Positions 10,308 through 43,087 of a stretch of 64,000 bases of DNA are shown in pieces. Source of the stretch: Nematostella vectensis (taxonomy: Eukaryota; Cnidaria; Anthozoa; Actiniaria; Edwardsiidae); assembly GCF_932526225.1 (NCBI RefSeq), contig NC_064037.1, forward strand, positions 15,017,703 to 15,081,702, read 5' to 3'. The notes beneath the pieces are model-generated. The model was not told the origin of the DNA. It searched no databases and saw nothing but the letters and a program-made list of their open reading frames with translations. Each line of letters opens with the position of its first letter. Position 1 is the first letter of the stretch. Both the position numbers and the translations under genes were made by a program.

Positions 10308-13300
10308 ATGGCCGAAAGTGGGGAAATGTATCATCGAGCTCTGGGACCTTTGGTGTTGGATGCGAATGCATCAGAAAATTGGAGAAAGTTCCTAATGCAG
10401 TTCGAAATTTACTTGGTTGCAAAAGGAAAGGACGACAAGGGAGATAAGTTAAAAGTTAATTTGTTACTTAACTGTGCTGGACCGAGTGCAATTGAAGAGT
10501 ATAGCCACTTTGTGTATACTGCAGGCGAGAGTAATGAATCTTATGGTGATGTGTGCCGAAAGTTCCATGAACTTTGTCGAGGAGCTAAGAATGTCATTTA
10601 TGAGCGACTGCTCTTCAATCTTAGAAACCAAAAGGAGGGTGAACGAATTGACAACTTTGTTAGTGAGCTAAAACGGCTTTCATTAAACTGTGACTTTGGA
10701 GCACTTAGAGATTCATTGATACGAGACCGTATTGTGGGGGGAGTAACCAGCGATGAATTGCGAGGGGAGTTGTTGAAAAAGCCAGACCTTACCCTACAAA
10801 CCGCGCATGATTACTGCAGAACTTATGAGGCGACTGAGCTGCAGAAGTATAAGTTTGTTCCACAGACAGTAGTCCCAAGTAAAACAGTGTCTGTGCAACC
10901 AGTCCAAGTTAAGAAAGAACAGCCGTCTTGTAAGTTCTGTGGATATCGCCATTCATTTGCACACCCAACACGATGCCCAGCCTTTAAAAGGAATTGCAAG
11001 ATTTGTAGCAAAACAGGCCATTTTGCAAAGATGTGTAAAAACAAACAGAAAAAAGATCCAGAAGTGCATGTGGTGGAACAGGAGTATGACTCAAGTGACA
11101 GCAACGAAACCCACACATACTTTGGATCCATTGAAGTCGGAAGCGTGTTACAGAACCAGCAACCCAAAAAGAGCCTGATAAAAGTCATGATAGCAGGAAA
11201 AGAGGTCAAACTGAAAGCAGACACGGGTGCGGAGGCTACTGTCATCCCCTACAACTTGTACAAGAGCATCACCAACAAGCCGTTGAAACGTGTACACCAG
11301 CCTTTGAAGGGCTGGCTTGCGACTAAGCCCATCTACCCTAAAGGATGTGTCCGCCTTCCAACACAGTACAAAGATCGAAAGATAGATCTGTTATATCTTG
11401 TAGTTGATGGAGAGTTCACCCCACTACTAAGTTGTGAGGCTTGCCTTGATCTTGAAGTCCTACAGTTCATGGATCTCACATTGCTAGATTCACCATCAGC
11501 ACAAACATCAAACATCGACTTGTCCAGAGAACAAAGCAAAAGTACCACAACCCTCACAAGTGACCCTGTTCTGAAAGATTACCTTGATTGCTTCAGTAAC
11601 AAACCAGGAATGTTACCCAACAAAGTACACCTAGAGGTAGACTCTGCAGTAACTCCAGTTATACACGCACCCAGAAAGATCCCAGTATCCATGTTAGACC
11701 CAACTCAACAGAAGCTGAGAGAGATGGAAGAAGATGGGATCATTGTTAAAGAAGAAGAACATACCCCTTGGGTCTCTTCGATGTTAGTAATCGATAAACG
11801 AAAAGGCAAAGAAAAGAAAAGCCCACCAACCAAAGACAACATCAGAATATGTATAGACCCACGTGACCTCAATAGAGCCCTCAAGAGACCCCATTATCCG
11901 ATGGCCACAGTGGAACAGGTTGCCAACAAACTCACCGGTGCTGAAATATTCTCAACGTTGGATGCATGCAGCGGTTTTTGGCAACTACCAGTAGACGAAG
12001 AAAGCTCGAAGCTCCTGACTTTCAATACCCCCTGGGGTCGATACAGATTCCTGCGGCTCCCATTCGGCATAAGTTCCGCGCCCGAGATTTACCAACGAGA
12101 GATGGACCGACTCTTCGCAGGAGTACCAGTAGAAATAATCGTTGACGACTTTTTGATACATGGTGGAAATCAATGTGAGCTAGATCACAAGATGATTGCA
12201 GTATTGAAGAGGAGCCGTGAGATAGGTCTAAAGTTCAATCCACGTAAAGCCAAACTTCGAGTTCCTGAAGTCAGCTACGTTGGACACCTATTTACTGCAG
12301 ACGGTTTAAAGCCTGATCCTGAAAAGGTAAGAGCTATCAACGAGATGCCTGCCCCGACCGATAAAGATGGCATACTACGTTTCCTAGGAACTGTAAACTA
12401 TCTGGATAAATTTATTGAACATAAAGCTGATCTCCAGGGCCCTATCTCGCAGCTAACAAGGAATGATACCGCATTCGTATGGGAGACACCTCAACAGCAT
12501 GCATTTGACAAGCTCAAAGCAGTCATTACCTCAGCGCCAGTTTTAGCCTATTTTGACAACACCAAAGAGACAGTGCTTAATGTTGATGCAAGTGGCACGG
12601 GATTAGGTGCTGTGATTCTGCAGGACGAAAGACCTGTAGCATTTGGCTCAAAAACACTATCACCTGCTGAGACAAGGTATGCCAACATCGAGCGAGAGCT
12701 TCTGGCAATTGTCTGGGGAACTGAAAAGTTCCATACTTATGTTTATGGACGTCGTGTTGTAGTTGAAACCGACCACAAACCACTAGAAGCCATCTTCAAA
12801 AAGCCCTTGAATGAAGCACCACCGAGATTGCAGAGGATGTTGTTAAAGCTGACAAAGTATGACCTTGATGTTCGTTATGTGCCAGGAAAGAAACAATTCA
12901 TCTCAGATTGCTTAAGCAGAGCCCCAGTTAGTGACACTAAACCAGTTAGTGAACCAGAAGAGATGATTGGAATCAACTTAATTGACAGTCTTGGTGTAGA
13001 TTCAAGCACTTTGCAAAAATTCAAGGAAGCATCAAACTGCGATGTTACCTCTCAAGTGGTCATGGAATATGTCGTTAAAGGTTGGCCAGCAGAAAAACAT
13101 CAACTTGATGAGCTAGCGAGAGAATACTGGAGTTTTAGAGAGGAACTTAGCGTAGAAGATGGTTTGTTATTCAAAGCAGACAGAATCATTGTCCCGAGAT
13201 CGTTGAGGGCAGAGGTGCTAGAAGAAATTCATGGCGCACACATGGGTGAGAACAAAAGTCTCAGTTTTGCAAGAGAATATGTTTTCTGGCCCTCAATGAC

Positions 13301-14351
13301 TGCACAGATCAAAGACAAGATTAGTTCCTGCTCCATATGTAATGCCTTCCGAAACCAACAGCCAAGAGAGACCCTACTACCACGTGAGGTTCCTGGATTG
13401 CCTTGGCAAGTGATCAGTACTGACATCTTTGAATATGCCGGACATTCCTATTTGCTTGTTACCGATTTGTATTCAAAGTACTTTGAGATTGAGTTGTTAC
13501 GCCAAACCACTGCTAATTGTGTTATCAATAACTTAAAGAAGATTTTTGCAAGATTTGGGATCCCGGTGGAAGTTCTGAGCGACAATGGCTCCCAGTACAG
13601 TAACACTAGAAACCTTTTTAATAGTTCACATGAGTTCAAAAAGTTTGCAGATGAGTGGGGTTTCCGTCACACCACAAGCTCTCCAGAGTATCCACAATCA
13701 AATGGAGCTGCCGAGAAAGCAGTTCAGACCGCAAAACGGATTTTAAAGAAAGCGGCTGCTGACAACAAAGATCCTTTTGAAGGATTACTCAAATACAGGA
13801 ATACACCCTTTGATGACTTAGGTGTGTCTCCAGCTCAGCTGCTAATGAGTAGGAGAACACGTACCCAACTACCGACTCATCGACGTTTGCTACTGCCTCA
13901 GCCTGTTGACCCAAATCAAGTTGTGAAGACATTGAAACATCGTCAGAGTGTTTCAAAAAGGTATTATGATAGTCATAGTCATGATCTCCCTCCTTTACAA
14001 GTTGGAGATAAGGTGCGTATCCGTCCAAACCGGGAGGCTGAGTGGAGGAAAGCAGAAGTATTGCCCCGATCGTACTTATTAGGAGATGAGCGTGGGCGTG
14101 TCTTCAGGAGAAATCGACGACAAATCATTTCAACACCTAATGATCAATCGATGAGCACAAGTCCTTTTGTTATACCAGCCATTCCTCAACTACCACCAGA
14201 AAGTACCAACAACCCCACACAGTTAAGCAATAATGTGACAGCATCGCCTACACCACCAAAGTCTTCTGAGAGGCAACACGAGACGACACCGATGAGCACA
14301 GCATCTGGCAGGGTTATCAAAAAACCACAAAGACTTATTGAACATTGTTAA
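10308..14351 (+). CDS. Gypsy Gag-Pol polyprotein
   Basis: First ATG is at 10308, giving 1347 residues; the frame opens slightly upstream without an ATG. By sequence the order is: a Gag-like region (about 1–200); a zinc knuckle CKICSKTGHFAKMC near residue 230; a retropepsin site KADTGAEATVIP near 305; RT with the CIDPRDLNRAL block near 513, LPFGISSAPE, and the catalytic IVDD near 610; RNase H starting LNVDASGTG near 756 with ETDHKPLEA; the integrase zinc domain (H-H-C-C, near 970–1010); and an integrase core with the D of STDIF, D of SDNGSQY and E of GAAEKAVQ (about 1037, 1091, 1134). Gag and Pol are fused in one frame, so no frameshift or stop suppression is needed. All catalytic residues I looked for are present. 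It drives reverse transcription and integration of its own element. It is related in layout to the scrambled Gypsy at 41.4–48.3 kb but not the same copy. Confidence 0.95.
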   Translation: MAESGEMYHRALGPLVLDANASENWRKFLMQFEIYLVAKGKDDKGDKLKVNLLLNCAGPSAIEEYSHFVYTAGESNESYGDVCRKFHELCRGAKNVIYERLLFNLRNQKEGERIDNFVSELKRLSLNCDFGALRDSLIRDRIVGGVTSDELRGELLKKPDLTLQTAHDYCRTYEATELQKYKFVPQTVVPSKTVSVQPVQVKKEQPSCKFCGYRHSFAHPTRCPAFKRNCKICSKTGHFAKMCKNKQKKDPEVHVVEQEYDSSDSNETHTYFGSIEVGSVLQNQQPKKSLIKVMIAGKEVKLKADTGAEATVIPYNLYKSITNKPLKRVHQPLKGWLATKPIYPKGCVRLPTQYKDRKIDLLYLVVDGEFTPLLSCEACLDLEVLQFMDLTLLDSPSAQTSNIDLSREQSKSTTTLTSDPVLKDYLDCFSNKPGMLPNKVHLEVDSAVTPVIHAPRKIPVSMLDPTQQKLREMEEDGIIVKEEEHTPWVSSMLVIDKRKGKEKKSPPTKDNIRICIDPRDLNRALKRPHYPMATVEQVANKLTGAEIFSTLDACSGFWQLPVDEESSKLLTFNTPWGRYRFLRLPFGISSAPEIYQREMDRLFAGVPVEIIVDDFLIHGGNQCELDHKMIAVLKRSREIGLKFNPRKAKLRVPEVSYVGHLFTADGLKPDPEKVRAINEMPAPTDKDGILRFLGTVNYLDKFIEHKADLQGPISQLTRNDTAFVWETPQQHAFDKLKAVITSAPVLAYFDNTKETVLNVDASGTGLGAVILQDERPVAFGSKTLSPAETRYANIERELLAIVWGTEKFHTYVYGRRVVVETDHKPLEAIFKKPLNEAPPRLQRMLLKLTKYDLDVRYVPGKKQFISDCLSRAPVSDTKPVSEPEEMIGINLIDSLGVDSSTLQKFKEASNCDVTSQVVMEYVVKGWPAEKHQLDELAREYWSFREELSVEDGLLFKADRIIVPRSLRAEVLEEIHGAHMGENKSLSFAREYVFWPSMTAQIKDKISSCSICNAFRNQQPRETLLPREVPGLPWQVISTDIFEYAGHSYLLVTDLYSKYFEIELLRQTTANCVINNLKKIFARFGIPVEVLSDNGSQYSNTRNLFNSSHEFKKFADEWGFRHTTSSPEYPQSNGAAEKAVQTAKRILKKAAADNKDPFEGLLKYRNTPFDDLGVSPAQLLMSRRTRTQLPTHRRLLLPQPVDPNQVVKTLKHRQSVSKRYYDSHSHDLPPLQVGDKVRIRPNREAEWRKAEVLPRSYLLGDERGRVFRRNRRQIISTPNDQSMSTSPFVIPAIPQLPPESTNNPTQLSNNVTASPTPPKSSERQHETTPMSTASGRVIKKPQRLIEHC

Positions 14352-14386
14352 GAACATTTATTGAACACTTAACCTAACACTTTGTT

Positions 14387-14397
14387 GAGAAGGGAGA
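14387..14397 (+). promoter_or_regulatory. polypurine tract
   Basis: gagaagggaga lies immediately before the 3' LTR, the expected plus-strand primer position. Confidence 0.85.
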
Positions 14398-14573
14398 TGT
14401 TATAATATTATTTGTTTTGGGCCCCCTGTGGCCCCTTATTTATCTTATGGGCCCCCCGAGCATAGGGCTCCTCGTTGTCTTATGTTGTAGTTTTTTCACT
14501 CGGTAGATTTGATTTTGTAGAGCTTTATTGTAAAAAAAACAACCGAATTTTGAAGTAAACACCTTTTATTACA
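14398..14573 (+). repeat. Gypsy 3' LTR
   Basis: Identical to the 5' LTR and followed by the CCCTC target duplication. Confidence 0.97.
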
Positions 14574-14578
14574 CCCTC

Positions 14579-14775
14579 CACTTAATTTTGAATACGCGCC
14601 TGCTAAACGTTTACCTTCTTGTTATGATTACCAGAGATAAAACGCAAAACAACAAACCCGCGCATTCCTTAGTCGAGATTAGGAAACTAATTGGCTGACT
14701 CACTTGTCCGTTCTTTCTCATTTAATTTTTTAATCTGCCTGACGACATATAAATTAATAAACACTAAAACTAAAT
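14579..14775 (+). repeat. left TIR arm of host element (inner part)
   Basis: Inverse match to 17105–17320, with shared segments gataaaacgcaaaacaac, gagattaggaaactaattgg and cgttctt.ctcattta. Small indels are present. Confidence 0.75.
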
Positions 14776-14959
14776 TGAGTAGACTAAGACTAGATATTTA
14801 GTCGGTCGGATCGCTATCTTGGATTTATCCGACAATCTCACACTTTCCGGAGATGGTTATCGGAAAATTCCGACTGTGAGGTGGTAAGTACTTCATGTAA
14901 CCATATTAAAGTGTATCATTTTCGTGTATTCATATTATCAAATTATAGTGTTATATTGT

Positions 14960-16204
14960 ATTGTATTCTATATTTTGGTACGGCTATAGGTACTAGAATG
15001 GCACCATCATATGCTAATCTTTTTATGGCTAAAGTGGAAAATGAAATCATAGACTCTTCTCCAGTTAAGCCTTATTTATGGCGTAGGTATATCGATGACA
15101 TTTTCATGATCTGGACTGAAGGTGAGGACGCTCTGAGAGAGTTTATGGCTCACATGAACTCTATACATAGAACTATAAAATTTACGTTTGAGTGGTCTAC
15201 TAGTCAGGTAAATTTTTTGGATGTTTCACTTACTCTTAGGGATGGGTTTATATCTACAGATCTGTATAGTAAGCCTACTGATAAGCATCAATATCTTTTT
15301 CATACGTCCTGTCATCCGTCTGCTTGTAAGAAAGGCATTCCTTTTGGGCAGGCACTACGTATTCGTAGGATATGTTCGGAAGACTCTTCTTTCGAAAAGA
15401 GGGTATTAGAGTTACAAGGTTATTTAGTTGATAGGGGTTATGACAGCAGGTTTGTTGGGAGGGAAGTTGACCGGGTTAGACGTATTCCTAGGGACGACAC
15501 ATTGAAAGACAGGCGTAAAGGTAAGAATGATCGTGTACCTTTTGTAGTCACTTTTCATCCAGCTTTACCTAATTTACCTGGTATTCTTCGTAATTTACAG
15601 CCAGTTCTGGAATCTTCTAGTAGATGTAGGGGTGCTATTGGTAGGGTACCTATGGTGGCTTATAGGAAACCTAGGAGTTTAAAGGATATGTTGGTGCACT
15701 CCTCTCTTAAAGAGGATAGTACTCAGGTTAGAGGTTGTGGTAAGTGTGGCGGTAAAAGGTGTAGGGTGTGTAACTTTCTTAAGACAGGGCGGGAGTTTCG
15801 CAGTACAGTTACTAATAAGAAATATGTCATTAATTTTGACTTGGACTGTAACTCAGATTTTGTTGTTTATCTAATTACTTGCTCTATGTGTAGTAAGCAA
15901 TATACGTAGGGTCTACTATCAATAGTTTTAGGAAGCGTTTTAATAATCATAAAAGAAGGTTAAATAAGCACCCTAGTTAACGGTTAGTGAAAGAGTTAAG
16001 GATGACCTTATCTATCAACATTTTCATTGCGACAATCATTTAGGTCTTAATAATGTTATGGTACAACTTATAGATAAGTGTAACTCTGAGGCTCAGCTAA
16101 GGGAAAGGGAAGGCCAGTGGGCTTATCGGCTTAAGTCTATCTACCCGCGGGGTCTTAATAGTGATGACTTTTTTTGTAGTAGGAACCCACGTAGAGATGT
16201 GTAA
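14960..16204 (+). pseudogene. Penelope-like element: RT fragment plus GIY-YIG endonuclease
   Basis: The recognisable part starts in the RT palm (GTRMAPSYANLFM), continues through the catalytic YIDDIF (about 15090) and NFLDVSL, and then reaches the cysteine-rich linker CGKCGGKRCRVC (about 15735–15770) and VVYLITCSMC that precede a GIY-YIG nuclease in Penelope-like elements. The first part of RT is missing (5' truncation). The open frame stops at 15907, and the GIY-YIG motif and its EREGQWAYRLKS-type tail continue in another frame to about 16200, so at least one frameshift is present. It is not functional as it stands. It sits inside the 10034–17347 TIR element. Confidence 0.85.
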
Positions 16205-16331
16205 ATTCTTTTTATCCATAGCGCGCGCTATTCTAGAAAATGCGCGTTTTTGTCAGTTGTAAAGTTTTTGCGTCTCGCGCCACTATTCTGATGTAAATAA
16301 GCTTGTAACGATTCACCTTCTTCAGTCTGCC

Positions 16332-16370
16332 CTGAAGAAGTCTTATTAAAGACGAAAATTTGGCAGAGTC
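16332..16370 (+). other. hammerhead-ribozyme-like core motif (candidate)
   Basis: CTGAAGA, a 5-bp hairpin (gtctt/aagac) and GAAA follow in the order of a hammerhead core, with GTC at 16368–16370. Penelope-like elements are known to carry minimal type I hammerheads in their terminal repeats. Stem III is not convincing, and an alternative ctgcc/ggcag pairing around the core argues against it. Confidence 0.22.
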
Positions 16371-16380
16371 GATTTCCAGT

Positions 16381-17078
<698 letters not shown>

Positions 17079-17104
17079 ATGAGGTAAACTGATACCTCCA
17101 ATTT

Positions 17105-17347
17105 TAGTTATGACCCTAACTGTATTACTTTATATGTCATTAGGCAGATTAAAAAAATAAATGAGCAAGAACGGACGAGTGAGTCAGCCAATTAGTTTCC
17201 TAATCTCGACTTAGGAACTCGCGGGTTCGTTGTTTTGCGTTTTATGGTAATCATAACAAAGAACATAATAGCAGGCGCGTCAACAGGATTAGCTGAGGGG
17301 GGGGGGAGTGGAGGGGTAGCGCAGCCATAGGTATCATATAATACCTA
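17105..17347 (-). repeat. right TIR arm of host element
   Basis: Inverse of 14579–14775 plus the terminal 10034–10062. It contains an extra run of G (about 17297–17306). Confidence 0.75.
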
Positions 17348-17744
17348 TCTGAAAAAAAATGTCAATTCATGATGTAATTTCTGAAGACTCTTCCGTTTAA
17401 TTGAGTATTTTGAAGTACTTATAATAAGTTACTTATTATAATATTACCCCTTATTACTTAGGGGGAAGGGATAGGGAACCGTTTTTGTACACTACCCCAT
17501 CCAACCCCAAAGACGGGTTCCGTTTTTCCAGCGTCTAGAGGTGACGGATTTACACCGGGATTAAATATCTAGCCTTTTGGCTTTCTGCCAAGGGGGGGGG
17601 GGGGGGGGGTTGACCCAAACATTTTTGTCATTATCTTACCTTCGTAACAATTTTTTAATGAAAAGACACAACTCAAACAATAAAAAGGCAGACCATGGGG
17701 GTAAACCCCCATCATTCAAGGAAACCACACAGATAATGAGATAT
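17348..17744. other. non-coding flank with repeat relics
   Basis: tatctgaaaaaaaatgtcaa and tcatgatgtaattt repeat 9660–9695, so this flank and the region left of the MITE at 9652 share a repeat. There is a run of 18 or so G near 17592–17610. No gene is recognised. Confidence 0.6.
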
Positions 17745-18600
17745 TATTTAAACACTAACAAGGAGAGACCATTCATTCAAATCACAGTAACGAGGAGAGA
17801 TCATTTATACAAATCACACTAACCAGGAGAGATAACTTATACAAATCACACTAACGAGGAGAGATCATTTATACAAATCACACTAACGATGAAAGATCAT
17901 TTATACAAATCACGCTAACGAGGAGAGATCATTTATACAAATCACACTAACTAGAAGAGATCATTTATACAAATTACACTAACAAGAAGAGATCATTTAT
18001 ACAAATCACACTAACCAGGAGAAATAATTTATACAAATCACACTAACGAGAAGAGATCATTTATACAAATCACACTTTAACCAGGAGAGATCATTTATAC
18101 AAATCACATTAACTAGGAAAGATTATTCATACAAATCACAATAACGGGGAGAGATCATTTATACAAATCACACTAACGAAGAGAGATCATTTATACAAAT
18201 CTCACTAACGAGGAGAAATCATTTATAAAAATCACACTACACGGGGAGGGATCATTTATAAAAATCACACTAACGAGGAGAGATCATTAATACAAATCAC
18301 ACAAACGAGGAGAGATCATTAATACAAATCACACTAACAAGGAGAGATCATTTATACAAATCACACTAACCAGGAGAGATAATTTATACAAATCACACTA
18401 GCAAGGAGGGATCATTTATACAAATCACACTAACGAAGAGAGATCATTTATACAAATCACACTAACGAGGAGAAATCATTTATAAAAATCACACTACACG
18501 GGGAGGGATCATTTATAAAAATCACACTAACGAGGAGAGATCATTAATACAAATCACACTAACAAGGAGATATCATTTATACAAATCACACTAATGAAGT
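17745..18600. repeat. ~32-bp tandem array
   Basis: About 26 copies of a unit close to aggagagatcatttatacaa + atcacactaacg, with single-base variants and a few 1–2 base indels. A sub-block near 18160–18260 recurs near 18425–18530, a local duplication. No unique spacers, so not CRISPR-like. Confidence 0.95.
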
Positions 18601-18759
18601 AAATTCTCAGTCACGCTTTCCCCTGGACATGAAATTAAACTCCCTCCTCACGAACTTAGGGTCTGCCTTTTCAGTAGTCAATACATGGGTATTGGATAAT
18701 AATTGAGTTTTTCAAGTCGTGATAATCTGTCTCTAGATACTGGAAAAGAAACGATAGTT

Positions 18760-40429
<21,670 letters not shown>

Positions 40430-41426
40430 TTTGCTGTAGAACAATTCTATTATTTAGAGTAGTATAACTGATCTTTGATAAAATACGTGGCAAAATTGTT
40501 TGATTCTGATTGGATGGGAAAAGTGCAGTTTTCAGGTAGTTTAGTGCAAAAAAGGGTTATTCAGATCATTATTACTGGACGCTGATTGGCTTACAAACAA
40601 TTGAACCGGTACGAATGGTATAACAGCCCAGTGACAACCAGATGTGGCCATCCGCATTAATCTAGTCTACTGTTAAACTAACCATGCATTGTTGTTGTGG
40701 TCAAGACCCCTTTAATCAAACCATAAACCTTGTAAGTCAGGGTGAGTTCCGGACGAACATTTCGATTTAAAATAGTTGAATATAATATATGAATGAAAAC
40801 GTAATTCCCATACATTTTCTGTTATGTGTAATGCTTTTTGTTTTCAAATATTTCTGTAAATAATCCTAAAAAAAATATATTTTTGTCGTTTTACAACTTC
40901 TCTGATTTTCCCGCTGTCACTCTTTATCAACTTGCTTACACTGTGTTTTGAATTGGCTAAGAGACCAAATTCTTGAACGCTGATCGGATGCTATATTGGC
41001 GAGTAATAAAATGGTTTCACAGTTCTGTAAGAATCGCTAAAGAAACTTTTCCTCAAATAAAACACATCTACAAATCAAGACTTATCTACCTCGGGTAAGA
41101 GCGACCTTGATGACTTATGTATACACAATTGTGTTTGTAAAACTTTGTATCAGGTGGCTTATTTAATTAAAAATTCATTTTTTTATTTATTGGTTATTGT
41201 GTGAGGAAAAAAATGTATTTTGCCATCAACCTCGCAAAGTCTTTTTTCTCTTTTCCTTGTCATTTGTCTTTGTTATGTTTTTACCCCAAATCTTATTTTC
41301 ATATACATAAACGTCAAAATGTCTCCGTTTCTTTCTCGTACTGTATTAATTAATCTTGATTAAAGTCAATATTGATCTGTTGTCTCAGGCCCGTACCCAG
41401 GGGGGGTGCAGGGGCTGCAAATGTAA
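40430..41426. other. 5' flank of the PAN–EGF–discoidin gene
   Basis: AT-rich with no coding sequence recognised. The promoter of the minus-strand gene should lie just above 40430, but no convincing TATA box or initiator could be chosen. Confidence 0.5.
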
Positions 41427-41610
41427 TGTTCCGAGCTTTATAGAAGATGAAGGATATTGTAGGTTGGATAGCGGAATAAGGTACTCCAGAGGTAGTGATC
41501 GAATGCTGTTTATTGATAGTCGAGTTAAAGCTTATACGTGATTACAAATGGGTGCGGTTATCTAGTATTGATTACAATGTCAATCAAATAATACAAATAG
41601 GCTGTTATCA
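41427..41610 (-). repeat. isolated LTR of a second Gypsy, reversed
   Basis: On the minus strand it reads TGATAACAGCC ... CGGAACA (184 bp, TG...CA) and is preceded there by the polypurine tract aagaagggaga (41611–41621). No second copy was found in the window. Confidence 0.65.
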
Positions 41611-41639
41611 TCTCCCTTCTTAAAGAATTTGATTTAAAA

Positions 41640-41852
41640 GGCATTTAAAACAAATTAATGAAATATACAATGTTTGCGTCATTTACAAGCTAGATTCCAA
41701 AAGCTGAAATAAAATGATTATAGTGTTCATAGTCTATATCAAAAATCAAATCTATTCGTCGTATCCATATCTAGTAGGTGCGTTGCGAGATCTGTTTGAT
41801 CGGCGAAGTTCGGGTTGTTCTTTGGGTGCCGTTGGTTGTTCCGTAGGAACAA
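41640..41852 (-). pseudogene. Gypsy pol C-terminal end, reversed
   Basis: Minus-strand frame ends LRRSNRSRNAPTRYGYDE, the basic tail usual at the end of Gypsy pol, then the polypurine tract and LTR. It points opposite to the Gypsy body that follows. Confidence 0.65.
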
Positions 41853-41886
41853 ACAACAAGCCAAATACTTCAATAGAGGTGCAAAA

Positions 41887-42924
41887 CCTCACTATGTGCA
41901 CTATGTGCGCCATATTCCTGCACACGATTGGGGAAGACGCACTAGAAGTGTACGACACTTTCACTTTCGCAGATAGTGAAACGGACAAACTTGAACCGAT
42001 AATCAGCAAGTTTGAGGCATACTGCACGCCAAAGAAGAATGTGACGTACGAGCGATACATTTTCAACTCGTGCGCACAAAATGGTCGGTCTATCGACGTA
42101 TTTGTAACAGATCTAAGGTCCAAAGCCAAGACCTGTGAATTTGGAACACTCCAAGACAGTCTTATTAAGACAGGATTGTTTGTGGAATCGATAGTGATAG
42201 TATCAGGGAGCGACTACTCAGAAACACCGAACTGACCCTTGACACTGCCATCAATGCTGTTAGAGCCGCCGAGACGAGTAAAACGCAGATAGAAAATCTG
42301 AAAGGTGGTGCAAGTCTCGAAGCAGCCGCCCTAAACAAAAGAGGAACAGCTAGGAGAAACCAAAAACAGCATAACCAGCGTAATCCTAAGAGAGAGGACA
42401 GGAAAACGTGGACGTTGCGGTTCCTCCCACAAGCCAAAAGAATGTAAAGCATTTGGTAAAGAATGTTTCAAATGCAACGGAAAAAATCATTTTTCATCTA
42501 TGTGCAAATCGAAGGAAGTCCCGCCCAAGAAAGTTCACGACTTGGAAAAGGACAGCGTCTCAGAGAGCGACGACTCAATTGACGAGTTATTTCTTGGTGA
42601 GATCGACTCAACAAAAAGCGACGCCAATGAACTCTTTGTTACCCTTAACGTGGAAAACAAAGACATCAAATTCAAGGTTGATACTGGAGCTCAATGCAGT
42701 GTTATTCCAGAAGACATCTACAACTCACTGCCGCAAAAACCAAGGCTACAAGATGCAAATATCAGGCTAAGTGCCTATGGTGGAATGAAAATACCGCTGT
42801 TGGGAAAATGCTCTCTCGCTGTGAGACGCGACGGAAATGAGTCAACCGCGGAATTCTATGTTGTCAGAGCTAGCAAAGCAAAACCCCTTATCGGTCTTCA
42901 GACATGCCGGATATTAGAACTGAT
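41887..42924 (+). pseudogene. Gypsy gag and protease, frameshifted
   Basis: Gag-like region to about 42235 (YCTPKKNVTYERYIFNSC, DSLIKTGL), then a frame change; a zinc knuckle CFKCNGKNHFSSMC near 42465–42505; protease FKVDTGAQCSVIPEDIY near 42672–42722. Ends PLIGLQTCRILELIK where RT should begin, but joins RNase H instead. Confidence 0.85.
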
Positions 42925-43087
42925 AAAATCAGCCCAGTACTACGCTATTTTGACATCAATGAAGAAATAGTTATCCAATGTGACGCCTCACAAAACGGAA
43001 TGGGAGGATGTTTGATTCAGGAGGGACACCCTGTAATTTACGCTTCACGATCACTAACGGATGCTGAGAGAAACTACGCCCAGGTCC
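42925..43087 (+). repeat. displaced RNase H segment, duplicate of 46673–46831
   Basis: About 160 bases identical by eye to 46673–46831 (SPVLRYFDINEE, QCDASQNGMGG), here joined directly to the protease and broken by the LINE at cgcccaggt. Confidence 0.93.

Larger units (their letters stand above)
10063..14573 (+). mobile_element. full-length Gypsy LTR retrotransposon
   Basis: It has two 176-bp LTRs identical by eye, beginning TG and ending CA, and is flanked by a perfect 5-bp target duplication CCCTC (10058–10062 and 14574–14578). One long gag-pol frame lies between. Identical LTRs, exact duplication and an undamaged frame mean a recent insertion, possibly still mobile. Order PR–RT–RNase H–INT defines the Metaviridae/Gypsy type. 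Confidence 0.97.

Noticed and set aside
14881-14960. ATG-like start of the Penelope-like frame
   Set aside because: Residues before about 14960 have no resemblance to the reverse transcriptase; the frame is open there by chance.
17745-18600. CRISPR-like array
   Set aside because: Units abut without unique spacers and the genome is eukaryotic; it is a simple tandem repeat.
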